NCBI GenBank assembly: GCA_032622095.1 | Contig: CP136069.1 | Location: 105,988,278 to 106,052,277, forward strand | From: Siphonodentalium dalli | Taxonomy: Eukaryota; Mollusca; Scaphopoda; Gadilida; Siphonodentaliidae | Direction: 5' to 3' | DNA: 64,000 nucleotides | Shown: positions 1-11,942 of the stretch, in pieces | Position numbering within the stretch: the first letter of the stretch is position 1 | Layout: each line of letters starts with the position of its first letter | Notes under the pieces: generated by a model | The model's input: the letters and a program-made list of their open reading frames with translations, nothing else | Told to the model about the DNA's origin: nothing | Database searches by the model: none | Made by a program: the position numbers and the translations under genes

Positions 1-846
1 CTACTATTGGTGGGAAAGTTTTCTACCTAGAATGGTTATTCTAACTATTTTAATTGGTAATTCAAAGGTGTCCCATCTAACCACTCCAAGTAGCTATTTT
101 ACCTCTAAAGATAGTAATGACATGTGGACCACAAAATAAGACAATGCAGAAAATAATTTCAATATTTATTAAAAACAAAACAAAACATAAATATTTATAT
201 ATATAGTTCAGAGCATTTGTGCTTTTAGCAAATTGCAATACAAGGTTTCTTACCAGGAATAAGTACATTAGCCTGCACAAAACAATGTCAATTTTGTGAA
301 AATCGATGGATTCTAATAGTTGAAAAATTGACCCAATGCCAGGGAATCTCATCAGACTTCAAATGTCTTAAAAGGACACTAAAACTTATTTCATCCAAAT
401 TGATTATATAACCAAAATGGTTGTTGCAATCTGATTTGTCAATTTTTTAAAACAGCGATAAACTGAAATGGAGTGTCATTTGACCTCAGACGTCTTTAAA
501 AAGCAAAAATGAGCAATAAAGAGCGTTCCTTTAAACATATGTAGCAAAATTGGACAAAAGTAAAACTAGTAATGCATGGTTAATATTTTGGATAGGTGCT
601 GTGGGCATCAAATTATTTATAAATGGGCTACTAATCAGCAATAAAGAGCTTTATTATATTCTTAAAACATAGATGTAACTTTGTCAGGAGTTATATTTCA
701 GCTGCTGTTTATCCCAGATACTTAATTATTTAAATGACTTGAAGGGTCGCAAATAACGCATTCTTAACATGAGCACTGATGCTACCCAGCTAAGGTTGTG
801 CATAAAAAATTGCCCTAGGTCAAGTTTTTTTTGGTTGCTCATATTA
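1..846. other. Non-coding flank left of the Harbinger-like element
   Basis: No reading frame here has recognisable protein features, and the short ORFs on both strands look like chance. The only notable motif is AATAAAGAGCGTTC at 515-528, with a variant near 639; it recurs elsewhere in the window. The stretch ends in TTA at 844-846, the left target-site duplication of the next element. Confidence 0.5.
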
Positions 847-873
847 GGGAGCGTCTCAAAAGTCTTTGCGGAA

Positions 874-1140
874 TCCGCAAATATTTTCCGAAACGTCGAG
901 ATTTCCGCAACGCTATCGTCTGAATTTTTCCGCAAATGTTCCGAAAAACGCCATGAGTTTTCCGCAAAATTACCGAAACGTTACATAAAGATTTCCGCAA
1001 ACGCCATGAATTTTCCGCAAAAATTACCGAAACGTTAAATTGAGTTTTCCGCAAAAATTACCGAAACGTTAAATAAAGAATTCCGCAAACATTCCGCAAA
1101 GTCCGTAACGTCGACATTGCGAAAAGTAACTTTCCGAAAA
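874..1140. repeat. Left subterminal array of TTCCGCAAA / ACCGAAACGTT motifs
   Basis: Short motifs such as TTTTCCGCAAA, AATTACCGAAACGTT and TTCCGAAAACG are repeated many times with varying spacers. The array faces a similar one at the right end (5730-6110). Clustered subterminal motifs in DNA transposons commonly serve as transposase-binding sites; that role is inferred here. Confidence 0.7.
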
Positions 1141-1246
1141 CGTTGAAAATTCATGATTGGGGACTGGACTCCTCGTCGGAAGTAAATTTCGCCGGAATGG
1201 ACATTTCGCCGAAAGTCATTTTCGACGGAGTGACAGTTCGCCGGAA

Positions 1247-1348
1247 TATTATAATCCCGTAATTAGTCATTAGTGAAGACTGATTGACACAGGTATTATA
1301 ATCCTGCGAACTGCTAATTAGTCATTAGTGAAGACTGTTTGACATAGG
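1247..1348. repeat. Tandem duplication, about 50-bp unit, 2 copies
   Basis: Two adjacent copies share TATTATAATCC, ATTAGTCATTAGTGAAGACT and TTGACA[CT]AGG. The first begins at 1247 and the second at 1294, the second being longer by an insertion of about 8 bp. Confidence 0.75.
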
Positions 1349-1370
1349 TACTATGAACACAAACTTCGGG

Positions 1371-1566
1371 CTTCCTTCCTGGCACGTGTGATTATTACCA
1401 TCATTTGTGTTTTACCGACAATACTGTTACCTGAGGTGTGTTCATATTACAATTCACCCGAAGCCATTCTTCCTTCCTAGCACGTGTGATTATTACCATC
1501 ATTTGTGTTTTACCGACAATACTGTTACCTGAGGTGTGTTCATATTACAATTCACCCGAAGCCATT
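1371..1566. repeat. 98-bp tandem duplication, 2 copies
   Basis: Positions 1371-1468 and 1469-1566 are nearly identical, beginning CTTCCTTCCT and ending CACCCGAAGCCATT. The only difference I see is CTGGCAC versus CTAGCAC. This is a recent local duplication inside the nested element. Confidence 0.9.
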
Positions 1567-2461
1567 GGTGATCCGAAAAGTAAGTATAGCCTATAGGCCT
1601 ATGTTGTTTTAGCGGTGGTGATCCGTATAGTAACTAGGTTGTTTTAGCGACTTTCATATGGTATATATATCACTGGCTTTACAACATTTACCATATCCAC
1701 CCAAGATGGATAGAACTACGAATGTTGAGTTGTGTAGGCTATTGCTTGTCATAAAACTGTGTATGCGCACAATAATGCAATAACTTGCGATAAATGTCAG
1801 AAATTTTCAATTGTCCCACAATACACCCACATATAAGTAAATTTATTTCGGCGATTTTTTTTAACAGTCGTCTATTCCGGCGAAAAGTCGTATATCTCGG
1901 CGAAATGTCTTAAATTACGGCGAATAGTCCCGACCTTCGGTGAAGTTATCGTCAGTTTCCGGCGAACTGTCCCAAATCTCGGCGAAGTGTCCGGAAAATT
2001 GTTGCGGCGAAATATACTTCCGCAAATCGTCACGTCGCAATTAAATCTCGAGACAAGACGCATCACAAACGGGAACCTGACACACAGGGCATTAAAGGGA
2101 TTGTTAATCAGCACTGTAAATATAATTGCTCGAATCAACAAACAAACGTGCTATATTTTAATATGATCATTCAACACACTGTATCCACAGTTTTATTATA
2201 AACTCTTCTATCATTACGATAGTTTTATCAGAATAGTTTTACTATTATCGTTTATATACCCGATATACTGGTGTGCTTCTCACCTAAATGAGTGATTTCC
2301 ATAACAAGCAATTAGCTACCACGCTGGACAAAACAAGTGTCCACTTAACCGCGGTGCGGTTTGTGTTTCCACCGCGGCCGAACTGCAACAACATCGCGGC
2401 CACACCGGCTAACTGCAGTTAATGGTCCGCGGTCTAATTGCCGTTCGGCCGCGATGTAGGC

Positions 2462-2605
2462 CTATACTTGCCGTCCGGCCGCGGTATACTTGCCGTTCGA
2501 CCGCGGTATACTTGCCGTTCGACCGCGGTATACTTGCCGTTCGACCGCGGTATACTTGCCGTTCGACCGCGGTATACTTGCCTTTCGGTCACAGTGTACT
2601 TGCCG
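2462..2605. repeat. 22-bp minisatellite, about 6 copies
   Basis: The unit CCGCGGTATACTTGCCGTTCGA repeats head to tail; the last copies are diverged (CTTTCGGTCACAGTGTACTTG). The flanking 2340-2460 carries looser GC-rich relatives of the unit. The overlapping short reading frames on both strands simply translate the repeat and are not genes. Confidence 0.9.
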
Positions 2606-2972
2606 TTTTTAGAATGTGTTGAAAAACACAAAGAGGGCACTATAAATGTGGTTTGATTGAGCCCATTGTTTAGCCAGACGATCTATTCAGTGTGTTGGCG
2701 ATCTGCTACGTCAGGCTACGTCAGGCGACAAGGTGTGATAATCTTATAAGTATATAGTCGACGTCCTACCGGTATACTAAATTAAATTACACTAATTTAA
2801 ACTATAATTATTTGGTTTGAAATTACATTGACTACATCCGTCCATATGGGCCTCCTTTTGGAATTTACTGCCAGCCAGAATTTTCTTCACAATAACAAAT
2901 AAAGAGCGTTTGTGCGTGGTAAGGTATGTTTCGCCCGCGAACATTTTATGAACCAAAGGGGCTTGTTACATG

Positions 2973-3365
2973 AGCCGGGACAACTCGGCTAGCCGAGTCA
3001 ACTCGGTCTGCCAGGACAACTCGGTCTGCCAGGACAACTCGGTCGCGCTGTTAAATGAGTCGAGACAACTCGGTCAACCCATCGACGTATATTTTTAATA
3101 TAGATCGATGGTCAACCGGGACAACTCGGTTGACGTGCACAAAACTAGCTGTCAATCACCGAGTCACGGCGTAATGTGGGTGGTCATTAGACGTCACTCA
3201 CATGACGCGAACATTCTATTGGCTGACGTCATGAAAGTAACAACGAATCGTGTAACGTTCCATATCTAGATGGGATGACTCGCTGTTAGCATAGACTAAA
3301 AATCCTTCCTTCATCTATGCTGTTACATGGACCAAGTTGTCCCGGCTAACAGAGTTGTCCCGGCT
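2973..3365. mobile_element. Small inverted-repeat element with GGGACAACTCGG motifs
   Basis: AGCCGGGACAACTC at 2973-2986 is matched by its exact complement at 3352-3365. Between them are several further GGGACAACTCGGT motifs (to about 3130) and a complementary GTTGTCCCGG copy near 3337. The length (393 bp), lack of coding and paired ends fit a MITE-like element. I cannot identify a clear target-site duplication, so the superfamily is open. Confidence 0.5.
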
Positions 3366-5729
3366 ATTCAATTCAATTAAGTTTATTCTGGTCGTCAATT
3401 ATAGACATTACAGAAGAGTTGTATACATAAATACAATATATATGATTTCGGGAGTTAAATAGAGCGGCTAATTATAAGTGTTTGGTCTCTGATAGAAGTC
3501 GGGTTTCAGATATTTTATTCTTAGTTTGCCAAGTTCCCTACAATTCAGTACCATGTGGTATTCATCGCCGATTTCGAGATTACAGAGAGTGCAGATTCTG
3601 TCCGAATAATCCGTAGGCCTATTCGTCCAAGCGCCGAGTTCTTTTTGGCAGTTTGTGGTTTCTAGTGCGGAAAGCTAAATTATTGAATTTATTGTGAACT
3701 GCTCTATTATCATCAGGGGATATAGGTAATTCTCTCGTTCAAATTTGACTTTATAATCCTGCAAAATGCGAATCTGCTTGTACAGCGTAAACCGGAACCC
3801 GGCACCCAGCGCGCGGTGTATTATGGGAATTGGTGAAATCGAGCATTGTTGACCACCATTCTTGAATGTGTGTTCAAATCTTTTCAATAGTTACTATAAA
3901 GACAAAGTCGCGGGGCATCGTGCCAGTGGACTTTTGATTAAACTTGAATGAGAATATCGCCGAGAAAGTGACATACAATCATGTTCACTCAAACAACGGT
4001 ATACGATGTAGCAAATCATGTTCATTGCTACACAGTCCTCGTGCTGACGTAATTCGCCGCACCTGGCATTTGAGAGATACAGATGCGCGCAAAAATAACG
4101 GCGATTAACAAGTTCCAATCAGGGGTTTTATTCACTTTTTTTGTGGCAATGTTCGTAAGATTACTACTGTAAATGGGCATATAATAGGTTTACCTCTTAA
4201 TGATATAAATATATGAATAATATGATATAGGTCATCAACTGACCACATTGGTAATATTTATTGTCTTGTCAAAGTTACCCAAGTGTGTCAGTGTATGACC
4301 TGCTTATACTGAGATTTGTACTGAATTTCTACCCATGCCGTTTCTGACGGAATTATTAATTGAAGGTCACATTAATTTTCGCAGTTGAATTCACACAACA
4401 TGTCCAGAAAAAAAGTGGTCGGATTAATTTGAATGGACATGTCTTCCAATGCAAATCGCCTGAGTAAACGTTACAGTTGCAAATATAGTTGGGTGTGACT
4501 TAATAATGCAGTATTGGGAACAATACGTATTTATCTGGCTGAAGATACATTTATAGAATGTTGGTCTATTTTTCAATTTAAAAAAAATCAAGTGTAGCCG
4601 TATTAAAGAAAACAACATTCATTTCCAGCTACTTATAACTAGTAGCCCATATAGGCCTATGCACGTGTACACTTGTCAGTTAAATATGACTGCTTCGCGT
4701 ATAACCTTTGCACTGGAGATTTGTATCGAAATTTCCTGCGCTCTTTTAATTTTTACTATCCATCAGGATTCATGAAAAAACTACGGAACGCTCTTTATTA
4801 AATTGTTAGGAGTAAAGACGAATTAAAGCCGGGACCTAATGTATCTAAAATGTAATATGCAAATAAGTGTTTCGGAAGATAAAAATATATGTCATTCTAT
4901 GGCGATAACTAGATTCGAAAATTGGCAGTATTAACTGTATTATATACTATTACGACTGTATTAGGTTCCCCTACTTGCGAAAAGTTGGGGGGGGGGTCCA
5001 CAATAGGCAACATATATCATATATTTAAGTGAAATATAAAGGATGCATGCAGTCACGCCTCATCGCATATTCTGGTCGTTAGCTAACGAAAACGGAATCC
5101 ACAAAAGACATGCACTTTGCATGGGCAGAGCTCGATTTAACCAATCAGTGGTAACTCCATTCAGACTGAGATAGAGGCCGGGTGGGAACAATACCTGAAA
5201 TACTATGATTGACGTCGGTGTTTGTTTGTTGTCTAACCAATCGCAATGCGACTATTAATGAAAGAAGTCAGTAGGCACGGACTTCAATGCATGGGGAGGA
5301 CAGTGTTGACATTGCAAACAGTGTCAAACTGACATCATTGCTATAATTAACTAGGTCAGCCGTGAACTTTTCCAGTGTCATGGAACTTGTTATACATGTA
5401 GCGATAATTGCGCACTCTCGTGTCAAATATATATGAGTACATGTCAGGAGGTTTATATAGGGTACCGGTACTCACTCCCTGCATGCCATATATATACATG
5501 ATTCGTGCTTGTGAATTAAAACACGTTTTGACTATATAGCTGTGGCAATGAATGCTTGATGAAGCCATACCAAGATTCGTCAAGGAAAGGTGTTTTAATT
5601 GCTGTATTGTTTTTATTAAGTTAATAAACACTGTAAACCTAATAAATAAACGAACCCAATAGCAATAGACCTATATACTCTACAGTATGCGGTGATGTTT
5701 ACGATTTTACCGGCCCGACACCCATGAAT
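3366..5729. other. Non-coding interior of the Harbinger-like element
   Basis: No protein-like reading frame is recognised in these 2.4 kb on either strand. There is a G run near 4988-4997 and the motif GAACGCTCTTTATT at 4786-4799, the complement of the recurrent AATAAAGAGCGTTC. This is where a transposase gene would be expected, and none is seen. Confidence 0.5.
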
Positions 5730-6110
5730 ATATTCCGCAAATTTTCCGGAACGAGGTCCGCATGCATTCAAATTCCGATAACGTTAGGGTGAATTCCGCA
5801 ATTATTTCCGCAAATTCCGAAAGAGGAAACTAAAATTCCGATAACGTTGGGGTGAATTCCGCAATTATTTCCGCAAATTCCGAAAGAGGAAACTAAAATT
5901 CCGATAACGTTGGGTTGAATTCCGCAATTATTTCCGCAAATTCCGAAAACGTCGGACGTATTCCGAAAAAAATCCGCAAACGTCGTCTTCTTTTCCGCAA
6001 ACCTTAGCGCTATTTTCCGAAAGAAGGAACGTAATTACCGAAAAATTTCCGCAAACAGTTTTCCGCAAAGTGTTCATAACGTCATTTGTTTTCGGAAAAT
6101 ACTTTCGGAA
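5730..6110. repeat. Right subterminal array, with a 60-70-bp unit repeated about 3 times
   Basis: The motif set of the left end recurs in complementary orientation. A unit containing AATTCCGATAACGTT, GGTGAATTCCGCAATTATT and TCCGCAAATTCCGAAAGAGG is repeated between about 5770 and 5945. The array runs directly into the right inverted repeat. Confidence 0.75.
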
Positions 6111-6140
6111 TTCCGCAAAGACTTTTGAGACGCTCCCTTA

Positions 6141-7130
6141 GAGTGAATCTGTTTTACCAAGAATCAATAAATTTATGTATATATATAAAAAAAATGGAAG
6201 AACTAAGTGCCATAACTCTGGTAGAAAAGATATCTGACAATCCCTACTTTTGAACTCAAATGAGATATTGTTGTGAAAGATCCATATAACCAATATGAAT
6301 GGAATTTGTTGAAGTTTGTTCATGTTATCATGCCAAAGGTCATATATAACATTACAAAACTGACATACTAAGGGCTATAATTCAGGTAAAATAAATCTTC
6401 AAACTCAATTGATATTTTCATGTGAAAGGTCCGCATAAAAAATTCCTGGTCTTTCACTGGGTCTCTACTTTATTCCAAAAAAATCACGTATTGGGACGTT
6501 TTTATCTATTTTAGAGATTTTTATTTGTTCAAACATATTTATATATATTAAAAATATTCACTTTGTGGGCTTTGCAATACTAATGGGAGTGCATGAACTA
6601 ATGGTTGTGTTGTTTATATGCAGTTGTGGACTACACAAGAGTCGATAAATAATTCCAAAGAACATAACATGTTCATAATATTGTTTTATAGCTTTAACCA
6701 ATAATAAAAAAGACGGAAGCACCCTTCAGACATTATATCAGTCTTCAACCCAGAGAACATTACGGGCATGGATTAGTATCCCTCGTCACAACTGGGCGGA
6801 GCCACTCTCCCGTATCATTCATTACGAGCATCGAGACACCAGGTGCGTGGCATCCGAAATAGTATTGTAGCCTCTTTCATACCATTTCAGTCGAGTAGAG
6901 TCACAACAGCCCTCGCACCTCGCATAGCCATTAGCCAAAAGATAATTTTATAATTTTGTGTAGTCCACTTGAGGTAAAACACACCACTCTAGTTGTTATA
7001 TGCAATGAAAAAAATATTATTTACCAAATTGCCTTAATGTTTACAAGGAAAACATACTTTTTTGCCAACAATTGCACAGAGGCTGACATAATTTCATTAT
7101 GATATTTAAAATTTGGCAATGGATAAAAAT
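6141..7130. other. No gene recognised
   Basis: AT-rich sequence with only short chance reading frames. A less AT-rich patch at about 6720-6930 (CCCTCGTCACAACTGGGCGG and following) might be part of a decayed element, but I recognise no protein or RNA in it. Confidence 0.35.
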
Positions 7131-7285
7131 AATACCCATATAGTTTAACGAGATACAAGGCTTATTTTCACTCGTATATATAATTCACCAAATGGGGACC
7201 TTGCTAAAGCTTGGTTCCCCATTTGGCATTTGCTGAATCATACTCGCGAAACAAACCTTGTATCTCATAAAACTGTATGGATATT
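7131..7285. mobile_element. Foldback (hairpin) element, about 155 bp
   Basis: AATACCCATATAGTTT at the left is complementary, with two mismatches, to AAACTGTATGGATATT at the right. Pairing continues inward through GAGATACAAGG / CCTTGTATCTC and ends in the central stem AAATGGGGACC / TTCCCCATTT. The whole sequence folds back on itself, as MITEs of the foldback type do. Confidence 0.65.
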
Positions 7286-9782
7286 CTATATTTAACCATT
7301 CAACCAACTCACCGATGCGCTGCCCGGGAGTGACAACAGTCGTACCTCTCTTCCCTTGTGTCGCTATTCTCTGGGGATGAATTACGCAGGGTAAAGATTC
7401 GCCAACAAGTAAATGTATAAGGGCAATTGAACATCATCACCAATCACCATTATCAAAAGAAAACTGTTTCCACATAAATGGGGCCGACCTAACCAGCAAG
7501 CGACTCAATTGTTGTCAGTGATCTGACATCTGATAGTAGAGCGAGATCTCTTGGAGATCACATTATTGTGGACAACAGCTGCAAACGAGGTAATTGGTCC
7601 AGGTAGAGGACACCTTTAGTACCATATTGGTCAATGACATGGTACCACACGTCATTCCGAAAATTTAACAATGACTGGCAGTCTAAATATATGATTAGAT
7701 GTGTTTTAATTCATGCTAGGGACATGATGACATAGCCATGTCGTTTTCACTAGCCATGTATATTTCACTCTAACCAATTAACCAAGCTTGTGTGGGTATC
7801 GTGCTTTGCTTTTCCAATATATACCAAAATCATCAAATAAAATCATAAATGTGACATCAGATTTCTCCCCTGATGTACCGTTATGAAACTACTGAAATGT
7901 GCCAAAATTGGGTATAAGACAAAACATTGAGTATGTGGCTCTTGGGTTTGGGAGAAAAATAATCCATGACCTGGGATGTGGGCATAGAAAAATCTCATCT
8001 TCCGGACCAGCTATTGGGTCCGGACAATCGGCCGAAATATCTTGCCTCTCGGGGTGAGATCTTTCCATCCCCACACCTCAGGTCAGGATGAATAATATTA
8101 TTTTTATCTCAATCTAACTTCAGCTGAACATGCACTGCGCCCATAATGTTTTGCATTCAGAATTTTTTATTTCTGGTATAGTTACAAAGAGCTTATAAAG
8201 TCAATGAAAATGTCCCTGATTCTAATCAGATGTTCATGACATGCATGTGCTATCAACTGATACAGATGACAATCAGCCATGACATGAGGATACACCTGTT
8301 GCGTTTTGTCAATACAAAAGAACGATCAAGTTTTACATGTGTATATCACCTGGATACACATGTGTATAATCAGTTCTCATTAAAATTAGGCTCTCAGGCT
8401 GGAATAAGCTACACATAACAGTCCTAATGAATATACACATGTAACTATAAGTCACATAACCGCCACTATAAATAGTTTATGCATGCAATTCCTGTTGTAT
8501 AACATCAAAGCGCAGTTTTACGATTGACAGAATGTTATCTCCTGTTACTTGAATTTTGGCGAATAAGAAAAACGGGTGCTAACTGTTGAAATTCTTGGAA
8601 ATACTTAATTCTATTCTCCTTGATGGCTATTATTGATAATTTCTGGACTCTTCAAATGGACACACATTAGTGTTAAATTAGTTGTAATCACAAATTTGTG
8701 AACACTGAAATAAGCATTGTGACCAGATATGACAGGAAACTTATTATGCTATTTTAGCTATGTGTCGAGAAACTCTGGAGCCGATGAAAATCGTCAATAT
8801 ACTGATTGGCTTCATCACTTTACTGTTAAATGTTGTGATTGACTGACATTGATGTAAAGATTCTTGGGGATAATGGAAATACCAGATATTTTCTTCATGA
8901 ATCTTTAATGCATATATAGCTTGTTCAAGAGTGTAATTTAGTTAGAACTGTTGTATTTATGTAATACACACGCTTCACACATCTCGATGATACTGAAATT
9001 AATATATGAAATAATAGAAAAAAACTCTTCAAGGTGACATGCAACAGTTTTAGAGTGATCTGGGCCCCCACATCTGATCCCAAAAAGTGGAAAAGTGTAG
9101 GTTGTGTTTGTGTAACTACCACACTTTTCAGTTAGATGAGAATCCATCCCATATTTTATGAGTTCAAGGAATACTATTTCACATGCGGAATATCCGTGTC
9201 GCACAATAGGCCCATAGCCCCATAGGGGATAGCCCCAAAATTGTCTATTTGATCATATCAGATTTTGAAAACAATTTTGAGACAGTCCGTAAACTCTTCC
9301 TTTTCTGGTCAAATCGTATCATTGGCTCTGTATTCAATTAGAATTATAAGATATACTTTGTAAAAGAATGAATACATGTATCACTTGACTTTTCATGTTG
9401 CAGAAATATGCTATGTGTTGGTAGAAATCAACAGCGAAGGCTTTATCCTCAATCGGTGATGTGACAAAATATGGGGAGATAGCTAGGTCATGAATTTTTC
9501 GCTCAAAATGCGAAACATATCTCAAAACATTGAAATGTTACACCAAACATCACTAGATAGGAGCATTTCTAAAATATCGCATCTGACCGAAGTGGCAACC
9601 AATTAAATTCATTATTTAGCCAAACCGGTTGCATATGTCACCTTTAACTGTAGATTAAAGATCCAAACATTTTCAACGTATTGTTCAGGTTTCTAAATCT
9701 GAGATAAATTGAACACATTGTATGCATTCAATATGTGATTACATGTTATTTTGAAAACTTTCCTGTATTAATATAAGTTTAG
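7286..9782. other. No gene recognised
   Basis: About 2.5 kb without a convincing gene, splice-bounded exon or transposon end. The reading frames of 60-90 codons on both strands have low-complexity or unremarkable translations and no recognised domain. Confidence 0.35.
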
Positions 9783-9917
9783 TTGTGGTGTATTGATGGT
9801 AACATGGCGTGACATTGACAACTTCGGGTTTATGTTCAACCGATTCACAAAGCGACAAGGTTGAACACAGGCTAAAAGTGGTCAATGTCATGACATGTTA
9901 CCATCAATCCACCACAA
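9783..9917. mobile_element. Long imperfect hairpin, 135 bp
   Basis: TTGTGGTGTATTGATGGTAA at 9783 pairs with TTACCATCAATCCACCACAA ending at 9917, and the stem continues through CATGGCGTGACATTGAC / GTCAATGTCATGACATG. An inner stem TGTTCAACC / GGTTGAACA closes a short loop. It is either a small foldback MITE or a locus whose transcript would form a miRNA-precursor-like hairpin; I favour the MITE because no paralogue or expression evidence is available here. Confidence 0.6.
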
Positions 9918-10072
9918 TGGCGTACATGTATTTGTTCTGCCAACAGTCCTGGTCATTCACATTAATTTGGCACTTATTCCGCATAATGATCAGCAGAAAA
10001 TGTCAAAATCTCCTAAACCTCTCTCCGACATATGACATGAAACGGCCATCGAGAGACGATGAAGCGGTCTTG

Positions 10073-10640
10073 GTTTCCGTTATGCTAATGGCTCCAGACG
10101 TAAACATGGGATATGTTGCACGACTGTCTGACCAATCAAAGATGCAGTTTCTTACTGGAAGCAGAACATTGTATGATTTTCATCCTGGTCAGCACATAAG
10201 AAAATTTCCTTCAGTATATACACATGTACATACTCGTAGATGCAACCTGTGGGTACGATGCTGAACATTTTATTCTTAGTACGAACATCAAACTCAAGCT
10301 CAGGATCACATTAGGCGTTTGCGCTGAATTTCTTCTCTGTAGTTCCAAACATGTTTCCGTTATTTTGATGGCTCCAGGCGTAAACATGGGATATGCTGCG
10401 CGACTCTCCGATCAATAAAAGATGCGGTTTCTTACTGGAAGCGGAACATTGTATGAATTTCATCCTGGTCACCACGTTAGAGAATTTCCTGCTGTACATA
10501 CACAGGTACATGTACATAGATGCAACCTGTGGGTATGATTCTTAGTACGAACATCGAACTACACTACCTGAAGCTCAGATCGGGATCATATTATGAATTA
10601 TTCTCTGTAGTTCCAATGTAGTTCCAAACATGTTCCTGCA
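10073..10640. repeat. 280-bp tandem duplication, 2 copies
   Basis: The copy from 10073 (GTTTCCGTTATGCTAATGGC) is repeated from 10353 (GTTTCCGTTATTTTGATGGC) with roughly 85-90% identity through GCAACCTGTGGGTA and the following TTCTTAGTACGAACATC. The first copy is open in one forward frame and the second has an in-frame TAA at the matching place, so conservation of a protein is not supported. Confidence 0.8.
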
Positions 10641-11942
10641 CTGTACCTGCAAATAACGGGCCAAAAGAGATGATATAGATTAATTAATTAAAAGTGTTAA
10701 GGCCAGCGAAAAAATTAGGGTAGGTAAGGAATTTTTATTTTTATTTTATTTCGATATTTTTTAGCCAACTGCAGAAATACCTCGACTGATGTTGCCCAGT
10801 TGAGGGTCAGCAAGATATGGATATATGACGATCCACATCATGCTTACTCCCAAATGGGGTGCACTCAGCCTGGTGTAGGCATAACCTCGTACGTGGCTGT
10901 CTTCCTGCTGACCCCATCATAATATGTATTTTGTCAACTCCGGTTACATAAAATGCTAACCCGTGCTGTGGGGAAAGTATTACTTGATTAACAGTGGAAA
11001 TATACATTATAAGATTAAACTTACTTCATGCTTAAGTAAGTTTTTTATCATTCACATACCACATTTTTTTATAAATTTTGCTATAAACTTGGTACAAAAT
11101 TCATGTCACTAACTTTTTATAAGAATTTTACCAATAATACTGCCATTATACCGTACTTGTATTGTGACAACTACATCCCTTTTTCTGGGGGTAGCCAGTA
11201 TGCCCACCGAGCATGCCTGGTTTGTTAAAACAGTAGCTATACCCCTAACATATGTGGTGATAACCTATATACATGTATATATACAGATACACACCCACCA
11301 TGTCTGTTGATAGTGTTACAGAAGTCCCAAAACAAGACATAAAGCAGGCAGGAGATCAACTCTCAGGAAATTAAAATTGCAAAATGTATGCCCATTAATC
11401 CACAACCCAACACACACCTGGGGCTTTTGAGACAGTTGTCACTTCGTGGTCACTTTTCACAGGGATATGTTAGAAAACATGTGTTTTGCACACTAAAGAT
11501 CATCAATATTTATGAGCATTAAATTTTGACTTTTTCTCAAAATATCAATAAAAAGTTTAGGATCGGCGGGTTATTTTTATGTTCGGTCGATGTATGGAAA
11601 CATAGTATCTCTTTTTTGGCCTAATGTAGCTCAGCTTGGACATGAGATATAATTCTCACAGAAGTTCATGGAATGATGGAGGAAAGATGGAAATTTCCAG
11701 TGATGGAAGTATACCCTCTGTTAAGCGGATTCATGATATATCACACACGGTTCTAGGCCTTATGCCGACCCGTTATAATAAGTTTGGGTGCCCGGAGCCT
11801 GGGTTCCCAAAATTAAGTAAACCGAACCGTAATATTCAGAATTTGTCATGCTTTTGTACATTAATTTTATTTGGGAAAACACTGAAAGATCTAATTAAAT
11901 GCGAAAAAAGCATTGGACGTAACAATAAACAGTGCCATTGTA
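10641..11942. other. No gene recognised
   Basis: AT-rich sequence without recognised coding or element ends. The longest forward frame (11636-11953) has no recognised domain and runs into a repeat at its end, so it is probably fortuitous. Confidence 0.35.

Larger units (their letters stand above)
1160..2045. repeat. Inner inverted-repeat element with TTTCGCCGGAA / TTCCGGCGAA motifs
   Basis: At 1180-1247 motifs of the type TTTCGCCGGAA and TTTCGCCGAAA occur in one orientation. At 1845-2035 the complement (TTCCGGCGAAA, CTCGGCGAAGTGTC) occurs repeatedly. The outer parts match as degenerate inverted repeats (CGGAAGTAAATTTCGCCG against CGGAAGTATATTTCGCCG), as expected of a small transposon nested inside the Harbinger-like element. 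I could not define a target-site duplication, so the borders are approximate. No coding capacity is visible. Confidence 0.45.
847..6137. mobile_element. Harbinger-like DNA transposon, non-autonomous, about 5.3 kb
   Basis: Positions 847-873 and 6111-6137 are perfect 27-bp inverted repeats beginning GGGAGCGTCTCAAA. They are flanked by TTA at 844-846 and 6138-6140. A 3-bp TTA/TAA duplication with termini beginning GG is the usual signature of PIF-Harbinger elements; the superfamily is inferred from these ends, not from a protein. Both ends carry long arrays of short motifs such as TTCCGCAAA and TTACCGAAACGTT. I find no transposase or Myb-like reading frame inside, so the element would need help in trans. 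The interior holds other repeats, listed separately, which suggests it has grown by nested insertions and tandem expansion. The identical ends suggest it is not very old. Confidence 0.75.

Noticed and set aside
2462-2605. Direct repeats that might suggest a CRISPR-like array
   Set aside because: The units are contiguous without unique spacers, and the context is eukaryotic; it is an ordinary minisatellite.
2422-2656. Overlapping reading frames on both strands in a GC-rich block
   Set aside because: They translate a 22-bp minisatellite (period not a multiple of three, so all frames repeat); no gene evidence.
4988-4997. G run within the Harbinger-like element as an assembly join
   Set aside because: Flanking sequence is continuous and nothing else suggests a join; no evidence either way.
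10072-10420. Duplicated open frame (VNMGY...ARLSDQ) as a possible peptide gene
   Set aside because: The second copy has an in-frame stop, and changes between copies are not biased to synonymous sites; it is better explained as a DNA duplication.
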